Origin: Pseudobacter sp051955275
GTDB taxonomy: Bacteria > Bacteroidota > Bacteroidia > Chitinophagales > Chitinophagaceae
DNA: 64,000 nt
Direction: 5' to 3'
Assembly (NCBI RefSeq): GCF_051955275.1
Contig: NZ_JBQCGW010000319.1
Location: 20,064 to 84,063 of the forward strand
Shown here: positions 8,437 to 17,628 of the stretch, piece after piece
How the letters are laid out: each line of letters starts with the position of its first letter
Numbering within the stretch: position 1 is the stretch's first letter
The notes under the pieces: generated by a model
Databases searched by the model: none
What the model was told of the DNA's origin: nothing
The model's input: the letters and a program-made list of their open reading frames with translations, nothing else
Made by a program: the position numbers and the translations under genes

Positions 8437-8853
8437 TTACCAGAACCTCCACCAGGGCTTTTCTCCCCGCTCCTCTTCAACGTAAGCCTCCGGGTTGATA
8501 ATATTGTTCTTATCCAGTATATCTCCATCAGGACTGTGCACAGTGGCTTGCAAAGCAGCTGCAATTGCAAACATTTTGATCAGCGTTTCCTTATCCACCC
8601 CATGTACCGTTATCATATCATCCTGGTGATCAAAGGCGGGCCGCTCATACAGCAAGTGATATTTCGGGTGACCGGTCCATTCGCAATACCCCGGCCTGCT
8701 GTCGATGTAGGCACGTACAGCATCCATGAACTCCTTTCCATCGGGCCTTTGCATTTCATCGTCCCATTCTATGTACAATAACCACTCACTGAGCGTGATA
8801 TTGCTGTTGTACTGGTTGGAGCCATTCCTGGCTATTTTGAAGCTGAAAGACAT
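8437..8853 (-). CDS. Hypothetical cytoplasmic protein ending in WWRFW
   Basis: This 138-aa protein has no signal peptide. The centre contains EWLLYIEWDDEMQRPDGKEF and a GHPKYHLLYERPAF segment. It ends in the aromatic motif EKPWWRFW, often seen in small Bacteroidota proteins. Its start is 9 bases after the stop of the larger secreted protein gene, so it is probably the second gene of that unit. I recognise no family; the size and charge would allow an immunity or regulatory role, but nothing proves it. The 131 bases between it and the TPR gene hold no further gene that I can see. Confidence 0.65.
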   Translation of the reverse strand: MSFSFKIARNGSNQYNSNITLSEWLLYIEWDDEMQRPDGKEFMDAVRAYIDSRPGYCEWTGHPKYHLLYERPAFDHQDDMITVHGVDKETLIKMFAIAAALQATVHSPDGDILDKNNIINPEAYVEEERGEKPWWRFW

Positions 8854-8862
8854 GCAGGCGGA

Positions 8863-10602
8863 TTAATTAGTGGTGATCTTAGCTATGGCCAGTTTGCTTT
8901 TCCCCATCGTTCTATCGGTTTTGCCAACCAGGTACATTTCTTTACCGATCACTGAGCCCAGCCTTGGCATGGCAGTTGGAACATCCCGGTTGGAAAAGAA
9001 CATTTTTCGGGTATACTTACCCGTTAGCCCATCCAGTGTTACAATGAAGCAATCTGATTTTCCGTAGCTGGTGATCCTGCTGACCTTTTTACCTGGTTGC
9101 AGCACATCCTCATTTTTAGGACTGTCGTTGAAAATGATCCTGATCTCATTGTCTTTCTGGATGGTCCCGAAACCTGCATAGAACGGGCGTCCTGTCCCAT
9201 CAAAGAAACTATAGGATACAGAAGCCCCGTTCACTCCATACATATCGATGCCACGGATATATTCCCGCTGTGATTTGGGAAGGATCTGTAACCAGCTGAT
9301 CTCATTGGAGGCATCCAGTTTCACCATCATGATGTCCCCGCAATCATATACATAGTTGGTCTGGTAGGTGGTATATCCTCCGGTAGTGCCGGTTCCCGGC
9401 GTATAGTAGGATGTGGTATAAATATATAAATTGTAATGCTCGGCCAGTATTACCAGCCCGTTATCGGAAGTATAAAAGATATCCCGGAATTTCACATACC
9501 TGCTGAAGCCCTCTCCTTCATCCTTCAGTTTGGCAAGCCTTTCCCGTTCCTTTCTTTCGGCCCTGCTTTCTTCGTCTTTATCATCCTCCTTGTCAACTTC
9601 CGCCTCTCCGTTATCAGTGGTGAGCATTGAATTGTTGATGGCTTTGTCAGCTGTACTGAGCACTTTTCCGGTATTGGGGTCGATGCGCTGAACGATCAGG
9701 CCATCCGTGGTTTTGCCTTTCTTTTCTTTACTGTAGAAACCGGCAAGGATAAGGTCTTTGCCTTTCCCTACCATCACTTTGGTGCTGGTGAGCCATTTGC
9801 CGTTGATATTGGTGTTGATCTCATTCAGTTGTTTGCCTGATTCGTCGTAAACGCGGATATTATAATTAGCGAAATCGAGGAATCTCTCTCTTTTCTTTTT
9901 TCCTTCCTGGTATTCCAGTACACGCCCAACCAGAACGATCTTCTTTTCCGGTGTGTAGATCAGGTCTTCCAGCTGGTAGGTCTTTGCTTCAAACTCATTG
10001 CTGATGGTAGCGGCTTTGGACGCGGGTTTCAGCTTTTGGTCAAATTCCTGCACGCGGTAACTTTGCCTTTCCTTTCCGCCGACAGTACTGATCACCACAA
10101 TCCTGCTGCTGTCTGCGTTCGGGATCAGTTTGAATTCTATCCTGTCTCTTTTCTCTTCTTTCTGAAAGCTGGTGATGGGTTTCCAGGTTTCTTTTATTTC
10201 ACCTGTATTCTTATCTATTTCCGCACCCAGCACATCTAAAGTGTTCTCACGCTTATGGTATTCGGAGGCAATGATGAGCAATTTATCCCTGAATGGAAAG
10301 AACTCTACAAATTCCTTTCCTTTCAGTTCCCTGTTGAAATCCACTCTGTAGAGTTCCTGCAGGTTCTTGTCTACTTTCACCAAAGAGGCAGATCCACGGC
10401 CGCCAACTCCGAAAGAGATCCATGCTTTGGCTGTCATATGGCTTTCTTCCAGGTACACACCGCTTTTATCGGTATAAATCACGCTGATATCTGTACTTCC
10501 TTTTTTGAGTTTGAAATCTTCGCCCCAGGTAATGGTAGGTTTTTGGGCAAGAGAGGCCAGGGTCATTATGCTAAGGCCCAGAAGCAGCAAAACTGGTTTC
10601 AT
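8863..10602 (-). CDS. Secreted protein of unknown function, probably beta-propeller
   Basis: This 579-aa protein starts at the ATG giving MKPVLLLLGLSIMTLASLAQ, a clear signal peptide; an upstream in-frame start adds only eight polar residues. The body has repeated beta strands with DKSGVYLEES, VDKNLQELYRV, GLIVQRIDPNTGKVLS and GLVILAEHYNLYIYTT. These resemble the blades of proteins that log or compare values, and a highly charged loop (DKEDDKDEESRAERKERER) interrupts them near residue 340. I do not recognise an exact family. It forms a unit with the 138-aa gene 9 bases downstream. Confidence 0.7.
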   Translation of the reverse strand: MKPVLLLLGLSIMTLASLAQKPTITWGEDFKLKKGSTDISVIYTDKSGVYLEESHMTAKAWISFGVGGRGSASLVKVDKNLQELYRVDFNRELKGKEFVEFFPFRDKLLIIASEYHKRENTLDVLGAEIDKNTGEIKETWKPITSFQKEEKRDRIEFKLIPNADSSRIVVISTVGGKERQSYRVQEFDQKLKPASKAATISNEFEAKTYQLEDLIYTPEKKIVLVGRVLEYQEGKKKRERFLDFANYNIRVYDESGKQLNEINTNINGKWLTSTKVMVGKGKDLILAGFYSKEKKGKTTDGLIVQRIDPNTGKVLSTADKAINNSMLTTDNGEAEVDKEDDKDEESRAERKERERLAKLKDEGEGFSRYVKFRDIFYTSDNGLVILAEHYNLYIYTTSYYTPGTGTTGGYTTYQTNYVYDCGDIMMVKLDASNEISWLQILPKSQREYIRGIDMYGVNGASVSYSFFDGTGRPFYAGFGTIQKDNEIRIIFNDSPKNEDVLQPGKKVSRITSYGKSDCFIVTLDGLTGKYTRKMFFSNRDVPTAMPRLGSVIGKEMYLVGKTDRTMGKSKLAIAKITTN

Positions 10603-10796
10603 ACAGGTTGAGGGGTATTTGACCACAATTTTACAATAAATCCATAAATAAAAACAGCTTGCGGAAACTGGGTGTAAATTTTAAGGTTTCCTGAAGATAT
10701 CAGCCCCATTGATCAATAGATGAAGGGTTATCATTATTTTCGTGAACCTGCCAGTCCTGGCCACGGAAAGCTGACAGGTACGGTAATAATCCATAC

Positions 10797-11552
10797 ATGG
10801 AAAACGCCATTTTAAAACTGCACCGGGTCTGGGATCAGACCAGAAAGGCTGAAGAGCAACAGGAGCTACCTATTCCTGCCTTTGAAGACTTCACTTCAAA
10901 GATCATCAGTATGGGACCGTTTTACTTCTACGTGGTGGATTTCTTCGATATGTCGATCTCCAATATCAGCAGCTCCATCAAAGAGATCCACGGGCTGGAA
11001 CCTGGCGCCACCACTTTCAATGATATACTAGCCACCATTCATCCTGAGGACCTTGAATTTGTTGCTGCTACTGAAAAGGCGCTTGCCGGCTTCTATTTCG
11101 GAAAACTAAAGCCGGAGCAATTCCTGAAATACAAAATGAGTTACTCCTTCCGCAGCAGAATGGCGGATGGCAGCTATGCGCTGCTGAATCACCAGGCAAT
11201 TCTGCTGACACTCCACCCAAACGGCGGGCTGGGAAAATCGCTGAACATCCATACGCGTATAGACCATATTGCGCAGACCAGCAATTACAAGTATTCATTG
11301 CTGGGTCTGGAGGGTGAGCCTTCATTCATCAACCTGTCGCCCCATGAAAATCCGGTACAGCCCAACCTGAGCAGGCGGGAGATAGAGATCATCAGGCTCC
11401 TGGCAGATGGGCTGGATAACACAGCCATCGCCGCAAAACTCTTTATCAGCCCGCTTACCGTTAAAACCCATCGCAAGAATATCCTCAAAAAAACGAATGC
11501 CCGCAATACCTCTCAATTGATAAAGACCGGTATCCTGCACGGGTTGATCTGA
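10797..11552 (+). CDS. PAS-domain LuxR-family transcriptional regulator
   Basis: This 251-aa protein has a PAS_3-like sensor domain (residues about 38-160: FYFYVVDFFDMSISNISSSI, TFNDILATIHPEDLEFV, RMADGSYALLNHQAILL). A C-terminal LuxR/GerE helix-turn-helix follows (about 188-250: LSRREIEIIRLLADGLDNTA, then AKLFISPLTVKTHRKNILKK). This class binds DNA as a dimer and responds to a small ligand or redox signal held by the PAS fold; the signal is unknown. The gene stands alone. A palindrome follows its stop, before the next gene on the same strand. Confidence 0.85.
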   Translation: MENAILKLHRVWDQTRKAEEQQELPIPAFEDFTSKIISMGPFYFYVVDFFDMSISNISSSIKEIHGLEPGATTFNDILATIHPEDLEFVAATEKALAGFYFGKLKPEQFLKYKMSYSFRSRMADGSYALLNHQAILLTLHPNGGLGKSLNIHTRIDHIAQTSNYKYSLLGLEGEPSFINLSPHENPVQPNLSRREIEIIRLLADGLDNTAIAAKLFISPLTVKTHRKNILKKTNARNTSQLIKTGILHGLI

Positions 11553-11555
11553 AAA

Positions 11556-11575
11556 AATACTCCTTTGGGAGTATT
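11556..11575. promoter_or_regulatory. Palindrome between luxR-type gene and secreted pair
   Basis: AATACTCC (11556-11563) and GGAGTATT (11568-11575) form a perfect 8+8 inverted repeat with a 4-base spacer. It starts 4 bases after the regulator's stop codon and 66 bases before the next ATG. There is no T-run after it, so it is a poor terminator; a LuxR-type operator for the downstream genes is possible. Confidence 0.4.
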
Positions 11576-11640
11576 GCACCGGAATTCCTTCAAACCTAGG
11601 TTTGCAACTATATTGCCCGTCCTCTGCAAACACAAATAAC

Positions 11641-12492
11641 ATGAAAACGAAAATTCTCTTTTTAAATCTGCTGTTCTTTGCATGCGTTCAGGCTTTGGCT
11701 GCCCAGGAGCATAATACCAATTGTATGCACTGCGCCTATTATGTAAGCAAAGCCAGCAGCAACCCGGATGCTCCCAGAGCCAACAATGAATGCGGATGCG
11801 CGCCCTGCAGCAAAAAGAAACAACAGGAAAAGCAGGCCAAACAGCTGGAGCAAAAAAAACTGGATGAGCAAAATGCGCTCAGACAGAAAGCGGAACAGGA
11901 GGCAAAAAGGCTCGCCTTCGAAGAAAAGAAAAGGAAAGAAAGAGAGGAGGCATCAAAGCCAAAATCAGGTGAATTGCTGATCAATGACCAGCGGGCAATT
12001 CCTTCCCAACCGGAATCTGTCAATCCGGAATTTGCAAAAGCTGCTGCGAAGATGAATAAAGAGCAGGTAGAGAAAATGTCCTCGGCACAGGTAATGGAAA
12101 GAATGAATGAGATCTTTCAATTGTGTCCATCTTATCAAAGCTTCGTTCGCAAAATCTTCCTGGATCAGAAGATTACAGGCAATCAGTTCTATTATAACAA
12201 TGTTCCGGAATCGGTGGAAGGCGACAGACATGGCTCCTACAGTAAGACCTATCCGAATGTTCCCTGGGAAAAGATCGTTAAAATAAGAGTAAGCAATATT
12301 TCTGAACACACAGCAGTAATCACAGCTGATTTTTCAGAAAAATTACCCATTGCCTACCAGGAGATCACCATTCTGAAAAGCGTTATAAACAGAGAGTTCA
12401 AGGAGGATTTCATTCCTTTTATAATGGCCATGGAATTTAAAGAGGTATTTGCAAGGTACATCAAAAGATTACAGACACTGGCCCAAAACTAA
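11641..12492 (+). CDS. Secreted Cys-rich coiled-coil protein of unknown function
   Basis: This 283-aa protein starts at the ATG giving MKTKILFLNLLFFACVQALA, a signal peptide; an earlier in-frame start only adds polar residues. After cleavage comes a Cys cluster, CMHC then CGCAPC, which could bind metal or form disulfides. A long Lys/Gln/Glu coiled coil (residues about 58-110) follows, then a folded C-terminal half with SSAQVMERMNEIFQLCPSYQ and VPWEKIVKIRVSNIS. I do not recognise a family. The next gene starts 7 bases after its stop and also has a signal peptide, so the two proteins probably act together outside the cytoplasm. Confidence 0.7.
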   Translation: MKTKILFLNLLFFACVQALAAQEHNTNCMHCAYYVSKASSNPDAPRANNECGCAPCSKKKQQEKQAKQLEQKKLDEQNALRQKAEQEAKRLAFEEKKRKEREEASKPKSGELLINDQRAIPSQPESVNPEFAKAAAKMNKEQVEKMSSAQVMERMNEIFQLCPSYQSFVRKIFLDQKITGNQFYYNNVPESVEGDRHGSYSKTYPNVPWEKIVKIRVSNISEHTAVITADFSEKLPIAYQEITILKSVINREFKEDFIPFIMAMEFKEVFARYIKRLQTLAQN

Positions 12493-12499
12493 TACAGTC

Positions 12500-13678
12500 A
12501 TGAAACGAATAGCTGTACTCATTATATTTATTTTATCTGTTTCATTGAGTTGGGCACAGGAAATCAGTTCCCGTAGTCTCGATTCCCTTTCAGCGCTTAT
12601 TTCTAAGAATCAAAGCCGTGCAGAGGGCTTACCTTATAAGATCAACGAAAATGATCCGCAGACCCTGAGTTTCCCGAAGGAAAATTTCAGGATCTGGTAC
12701 TATAATAAACTGGCAACACATGCTGTCCGGAAAACTTCGGGCAACAAAGAAATCCTGGAGATCACGGAAGATATCGATCTGTCAAAGGCTTACCATCTTG
12801 GGTTTCACCATTTCTATTTCCACGGCAGTTCACCAGTGTACACCTACCGGATCTGGTTCCCCGCAAATGAAATACAGACTCAGATCTATGAAAATGGAAA
12901 ACTGGTCAGAAAGGAAACCCGTAGTCATATCGATATCATCGATCTTAGGAGCGCACGCAATGAGCGCTCTTCCAGCGATTATCATAAAGCATATCTAACC
13001 CTGGGTTATACGATCAATTTATTGATGAATGCCAAAACTCAGTCTGGATATGATCTTCAGCAGATCAACAATGACCTCATAGCTTCGATGGATGAAAATG
13101 AAGAAGAAGAATATCTGAATTTTCAGCAGAAATATCCTCAATCAATCTACAACCAAACCGTAATATCACTTCTCCGCCCATTTGAAAAGGCCAGGGAAAA
13201 GGAAAAATCAGATATCAGTTATGTAGATAATTTCCTGTCAAAGTTCAAAGTGAGGAAAGGATTGAATGAAAACAATATCTTCTATGAAATTCCTGAAGCC
13301 GCCTATTTACGGCAACATAAACAGGGAAGTTGTTATTATCAAAAGAAATTGAATAAAAAAGACAAGCCTGCAGTTGGCCCCTATGCAGTGAACAGGGTAT
13401 GTTATTCAGTAGGAAACCCAGACCTGTCGTCCTATTCATACATCATGTATGTTTCAGCATCGCAGGAGGAAGTTTTAAGGGAACGGGATAAACTGATTGA
13501 GGAATTTACAAAAAACATTGCCGACAAATACATTTCCAAACAGCCTGACGGCGTTATTATCGTTCATCCCAGAGGTTATAATAAGGGGGTGAGGATTACT
13601 ATAAAACACGATAATTATACCAGACATCAGCAATGGTACTTTTATACTGTCAGTTTCTCCGAATTCGATAGAAACTGA
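12500..13678 (+). CDS. Secreted protein of unknown function, partner of the upstream gene
   Basis: This 392-aa protein starts at the ATG giving MKRIAVLIIFILSVSLSWAQ, a signal peptide; it lies 7 bases after the previous stop. The body contains YHLGFHHFYFHGSSPVYTYR and a helical, acidic middle (DENEEEEYLNFQQKYPQS). The C-terminal part has RERDKLIEEFTKNIADKYIS. No known catalytic motif is visible. The stop codon lies inside an inverted repeat, and a second hairpin follows, so the unit ends in a double hairpin facing a convergent GH130 gene. Confidence 0.7.
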   Translation: MKRIAVLIIFILSVSLSWAQEISSRSLDSLSALISKNQSRAEGLPYKINENDPQTLSFPKENFRIWYYNKLATHAVRKTSGNKEILEITEDIDLSKAYHLGFHHFYFHGSSPVYTYRIWFPANEIQTQIYENGKLVRKETRSHIDIIDLRSARNERSSSDYHKAYLTLGYTINLLMNAKTQSGYDLQQINNDLIASMDENEEEEYLNFQQKYPQSIYNQTVISLLRPFEKAREKEKSDISYVDNFLSKFKVRKGLNENNIFYEIPEAAYLRQHKQGSCYYQKKLNKKDKPAVGPYAVNRVCYSVGNPDLSSYSYIMYVSASQEEVLRERDKLIEEFTKNIADKYISKQPDGVIIVHPRGYNKGVRITIKHDNYTRHQQWYFYTVSFSEFDRN

Positions 13679-13717
13679 CAGTTTAAACTAACAGGGCAGT
13701 ATTTACCCTGATAGTTT
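13647..13717. terminator. Double hairpin at the end of the secreted pair
   Basis: Hairpin 1 is a perfect 12-bp inverted repeat, CTGTCAGTTTCT (13647-13658) with AGAAACTGACAG (13670-13681), and it contains the stop codon of the upstream gene. Hairpin 2 is a 12-bp repeat with one mismatch, AAACTAACAGGG (13685-13696) with CCCTGATAGTTT (13706-13717). Together they separate two convergent genes and probably end transcription from both sides. Confidence 0.55.
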
Positions 13718-13724
13718 ATAATAT

Positions 13725-14909
13725 TTACGCATTGTGCATACCGGCTACAGCCAGGTTTGCATCCACCAATGCTTTTACCCTGCCGGCTGAATCTGCGGAA
13801 TTGAATCCATCCGGGGCTGTATTCTGCACATAATCCAGCAAACGGTCAACAGAGGAAACAGCCACATGCATGCGTGTATCCGAAGATGCATAGTAAATAT
13901 ATACTGTTCCATCCGGATCTGCGATCCATCCATTACAGAAGAGTACATTGGACACATCCCCTGTTCTTTCCATCCCTTCTGGTGCCATGAAATAACCGGC
14001 AGGTTTTGCAATCACTTTGGTGAGGTCCTGAAGGTCCGTGAGGAAGAGATAGAGCGTGTAACGAAGCCCGGCAGCCGTATTCCTTACGCCATGCGCCAGG
14101 TGCAGCCAGCCCTTCCCTGTTTTGATAGGAGCCGGCCCCAGGCCGTTCTTCGCTTCATAAATGGTATGATATCGTTTAGGGTCGATCACCATTTCTTCCG
14201 TGATCACCGCTTTTTCAATATTACTGCAAAGCCCGAAGCCAATGCCACCGCCATTACCAGCTTCAATGAATCCGTCCTGCGGACGTGTATAAAAAGCGTA
14301 CTGCCCGTTTACGAACTCAGGATGCAGCACTACATTCCGTTGCTGGGGCGAAGGGGTCACCAGGTTGGGCAACCGCTCCCAGTCCGTCAGGTCCCTGGTC
14401 CTGGCAATTCCACATTGCGCAATAGCGCTGGTCTGGTCGCCCGGAGTAGCGGCAGGATCCCGCTCTTCGGTACAGAAAAGGCCATAGATCCATCCATCCT
14501 CATGCTGTACCAGCCTGATGTCGTAGAGATTGGTATCCCCTCCTGCGAGTGATGGCATATGAATGGGATATTGCCGAAACTGGAAATTATCTGTTCCGTT
14601 TTCACTTTCTGCCACGGCGAAAAATGATTTCCTGTCTGCCCCTTCCACCCTGGCCACCAGGGCATATTTATCGCCGGATCTGATCGCTCCGGCATTGAAA
14701 ACGGCATTGATGCCGAACCTTTCCATGAGATAAGGGTTGGTAGCCGGGTTCAGGTCGTACCGCCAGAACAGAGGCGTATGCGAAGCCGTGAGCACAGGAT
14801 ACCGATGCCTTTTGAAAATACCATTGCCGGTTTCTTCAGGAATATTGGGTCTGGTGATGAGTGATACATGTTCCTCCTTCAAGCGCTTCAATCTCAAATC
14901 GAAATTCAT
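13725..14909 (-). CDS. GH130 4-O-beta-D-mannosyl-D-glucose phosphorylase
   Basis: This 394-aa cytoplasmic enzyme is the full family length. It belongs to GH130 subfamily 1: phosphorolysis of Man-beta-1,4-Glc to mannose 1-phosphate and glucose. The five-bladed propeller motifs are HRYPVLTASHTPLFWRYDLN, NAGAIR, VARVEGADRKSFFAVAES, NLYDIRL, RNVVLHPEFVNGQYAFYTRP and YFMAPEGMERTGDVSNVLF. Asp130 in NLYDIRL aligns, from memory, with the catalytic Asp131 of the Bacteroides fragilis enzyme. It is the last gene of a SusC/SusD locus, 21 bases after the TIG lipoprotein gene. That supports processing of mannan-derived disaccharides after uptake and epimerisation. Confidence 0.92.
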   Translation of the reverse strand: MNFDLRLKRLKEEHVSLITRPNIPEETGNGIFKRHRYPVLTASHTPLFWRYDLNPATNPYLMERFGINAVFNAGAIRSGDKYALVARVEGADRKSFFAVAESENGTDNFQFRQYPIHMPSLAGGDTNLYDIRLVQHEDGWIYGLFCTEERDPAATPGDQTSAIAQCGIARTRDLTDWERLPNLVTPSPQQRNVVLHPEFVNGQYAFYTRPQDGFIEAGNGGGIGFGLCSNIEKAVITEEMVIDPKRYHTIYEAKNGLGPAPIKTGKGWLHLAHGVRNTAAGLRYTLYLFLTDLQDLTKVIAKPAGYFMAPEGMERTGDVSNVLFCNGWIADPDGTVYIYYASSDTRMHVAVSSVDRLLDYVQNTAPDGFNSADSAGRVKALVDANLAVAGMHNA

Positions 14910-14930
14910 ATTGGTATGGTTCTTTTCTTT

Positions 14931-15956
14931 TTAATACAATCCTATATCGTCCAGATAAACTTCTCTTGCCAGGTTGGAGAATTCTTTGATGATCACATTG
15001 GTAAGTGTTGCAGGGTTACCGAGATTGGTAAATGGAATCTGGAAATCGAGCCATTTGTCCGCTTCGTTAATGGTAAGTGTGTAGCCCAATGTTTCGTTTC
15101 CGCTGGCAGACACTTTCACTTTTTTACCTATTGAATTTTGTCCCACGTAAATGGAGAACTTGATTCCCGTATAACCTGCCGTACTTAACGTGGGAGCATT
15201 TTTGGAAATACGAAAAGCGCCGTATGCATTCCAGGTGCATTTAACTGAATTGCTTCCTCTTCTGACTGGCGTACTGTTATTGAGGGCAAACGTTCCACCG
15301 AAGGAGCTATTGTACCATGTGGCAGCCGGGGCATCGGCATATATCATATAAGCATAACCGAATATCAGCCCTGACTTCACGGTACCACTTGCGGTGGTCA
15401 CATGGATATAGCCCATTTGCACGCCAGCCGGTACTTTCACCCGGATCTCACTTTTGGTGGAAGACAGTATCTGTGCCGGTGTATTATCGAACCTCACTTC
15501 TGTTACACCTCCAAAATAATCGCCTTTGATGGTCACTTCATCATCAGGCTGTCCTCCTACCGGATCGAATGAATAAATCACAGGAGCGGGCTGAAGGATC
15601 AGGAACTGATATGTGTCTGATCCGAAGGGGGTGGTTACGGTGATGGGGTTTTCTGAAGGATGTGGCAATACGGCCGGGATCTTGACGGTCACGCTGGTAT
15701 CATCTGACCAGATCAGAGAGTCAGCAGCCGCCACAGTATTGAATACTACAGATTGTGTTCCTGCCAGGTGTTGTCCCTTGATCATGATCCAGGTGCCGTA
15801 ATCCGTGGCACTGAGAGCGTTGTTCCGGTCTGTTAAACTGGTAACGCCGGTGATCTTAGGTGCTGAAGCATCCACCGATTTGCTTTTCTTACAAGCCGCT
15901 GCCAGTAAGATCATTACCGGAAGAAGCAGGTATATAGATTTGAACAGCTTTTTCAT
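14931..15956 (-). CDS. IPT/TIG-domain surface glycan-binding lipoprotein (SusE/F position)
   Basis: This 341-aa protein starts at the ATG giving MKKLFKSIYLLLPVMILLAA and has the lipobox LAAAC (Cys21 or 22). Two IPT/TIG immunoglobulin-like domains follow (about residues 32-120 and 125-205, e.g. PVIYSFDPVGGQPDDEVTIK and GDYFGGVTEVRFDN). A C-terminal jelly-roll-like domain contains WYNSSFGGTFALNNS and DFQIPFTNLGNPATLTN. In such loci the third gene encodes an outer-membrane glycan-binding protein that holds polysaccharide next to SusD. It is 28 bases after the susD-like gene. Confidence 0.85.
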   Translation of the reverse strand: MKKLFKSIYLLLPVMILLAAACKKSKSVDASAPKITGVTSLTDRNNALSATDYGTWIMIKGQHLAGTQSVVFNTVAAADSLIWSDDTSVTVKIPAVLPHPSENPITVTTPFGSDTYQFLILQPAPVIYSFDPVGGQPDDEVTIKGDYFGGVTEVRFDNTPAQILSSTKSEIRVKVPAGVQMGYIHVTTASGTVKSGLIFGYAYMIYADAPAATWYNSSFGGTFALNNSTPVRRGSNSVKCTWNAYGAFRISKNAPTLSTAGYTGIKFSIYVGQNSIGKKVKVSASGNETLGYTLTINEADKWLDFQIPFTNLGNPATLTNVIIKEFSNLAREVYLDDIGLY

Positions 15957-15984
15957 ATAAGGCAATTTGAAAATGAAGAATGGT

Positions 15985-17616
15985 TTACCAACCGGGGTTA
16001 TTGATTTTGATGGCCTGGTTTGAATTGATCTCACTCAGAGGGATGGGCAGCAGCAGGTTCCTTGGCGCCCTTACTTTGGAGATATTGTTCTGACCGGTGC
16101 CGATCTTGTTCATCACCTGCAGGTAAATGCCCCATCTCATCAGGTCGAAACGGCGAATACCTTCCAGCGCAAATTCCCGCGCCCGCTCGGCAATAATGAA
16201 ACTGCGGAACTGTTCCTTGTCCATACCGGCCGGCGCTTCGGAAGCATGCGCCCTGTCACGCACCTTTTTCAACTGTGTATAGGCTTCTGTGGTTGGACCG
16301 TCATTGGCTTCGTTGGCAGCTTCTGCATAGATGAGGTAGATCTCGGAATAACGCATCAGCGGAAAGTAAGCATCACTGTTGGCCAGTGTAGGGTCAGACA
16401 CAGACGCGTATTTGATCACATAAGCCCTGTCGTCAGTGGTTCCGTTGTTATTGTAGACAATGCCATTCAGATTTTTATAGATGGCTGCCTTCCAGCTCGG
16501 ATAAAAATAAGGGGTACCGGTATTGGTGGTATAATTATGCACTACACCATCGAGCGCACGGAGATCGGCGTCTTCATAATCTGAATAGTGATGGTTGGTG
16601 AACCAGGTGGCCCCCCTTCCGAATGTGGACAGCGCCGAGAAGTAATTGTGAAGATTATTCATGAACGCCGTTCCTGTCATGGATTGCACTTCCCACATAT
16701 GTTCCTTCCGGTTACGGCTGCCTTTGGCCCACAGTTCCTTCCAGCTATCGTATAATGAATATTCATTATCGAGGATCAGTTCCATGGCTTTATCGCGGGC
16801 CAGTTCAGCATACTGCTTGCTGTTGATGTTCTCGTATCCGGCCACAACGGTCTTTGCGTAGGTATAATAACCATTGTCCTGCCCGCCACGTACGCTCACA
16901 TTACCGGTTGCTGAACCGGAGGCCATGGTGAGATAGGTTTTGGCAAGCATACCCTTGGCGAGCCCGCGTGTTACACGGCCCAGTTCTCCGGCCTTTGCAT
17001 GACCCGCCGGGAAAAGCATGGTCTCTGCCTTTTTGAAGTCAGCTATGATTGTGGCATACACTTCTTCCACGGAAGAACGAGGCTTACTCCTTATGGGGTC
17101 CTCTGATAAAGTCTCCAGTCTTACAGGCACGCCTCCGTATAACTGCACTAACTGAAAATAGGCCCAGCCGCGAAGGAAATAGCATTCGCCCATGATCCTT
17201 TGTTTGATCTCGGGATCTATATTGGTTTCGATCTTACTTACATTTTCCAGCACAGTGTTTGCCCTTCCGATAATGGTGTAACAACCTACCCAGGGACCAT
17301 CCACGCCCCAATACCCTTGCGGGTTTCCGGCGCCTGAAGTACCCAGGAACCAGTCGGCGCCTGACACATGATCATCGTCCAGCACAGTGAGGTTCCAGAA
17401 TGGCTGCTGGTACATTTCCCAGGTGTACAGGGCGCTGTACACACCGTTCATGGCAATCTTTGCATCACTTTCGTTCTTATAAAAATTCTCAGGGGAATAG
17501 AATGAATAGGGAGTCTCCTCAAGCACTTTATTGCAGGAGCCCATCGAGAACAATACGGCAGGAATTGCCAGTATCCTGCAGGCTTTATTGATGATATTTG
17601 AAATATTGTTGTTCAT
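15985..17616 (-). CDS. SusD/RagB-family starch-binding-like outer membrane lipoprotein
   Basis: This 543-aa lipoprotein has the lipobox SMGSC near residue 28, then the family N-terminus LEETPYSFYSPENFYKNESD and TPR-like helices (YFLRGWAYFQLVQLYGGVPV). The C-terminal signature is RAREFALEGIRRFDLMRWG followed by LLPIPLSEINSNQ and NNPGW. SusD proteins form the lid of the SusC channel and bind oligosaccharide at the cell surface. Its ATG is 12 bases after the SusC stop. The length and motifs are complete. The neighbouring GH130 suggests a mannoside ligand. Confidence 0.95.
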   Translation of the reverse strand: MNNNISNIINKACRILAIPAVLFSMGSCNKVLEETPYSFYSPENFYKNESDAKIAMNGVYSALYTWEMYQQPFWNLTVLDDDHVSGADWFLGTSGAGNPQGYWGVDGPWVGCYTIIGRANTVLENVSKIETNIDPEIKQRIMGECYFLRGWAYFQLVQLYGGVPVRLETLSEDPIRSKPRSSVEEVYATIIADFKKAETMLFPAGHAKAGELGRVTRGLAKGMLAKTYLTMASGSATGNVSVRGGQDNGYYTYAKTVVAGYENINSKQYAELARDKAMELILDNEYSLYDSWKELWAKGSRNRKEHMWEVQSMTGTAFMNNLHNYFSALSTFGRGATWFTNHHYSDYEDADLRALDGVVHNYTTNTGTPYFYPSWKAAIYKNLNGIVYNNNGTTDDRAYVIKYASVSDPTLANSDAYFPLMRYSEIYLIYAEAANEANDGPTTEAYTQLKKVRDRAHASEAPAGMDKEQFRSFIIAERAREFALEGIRRFDLMRWGIYLQVMNKIGTGQNNISKVRAPRNLLLPIPLSEINSNQAIKINNPGW

Positions 17617-17628
17617 GATTGTAGGGAT

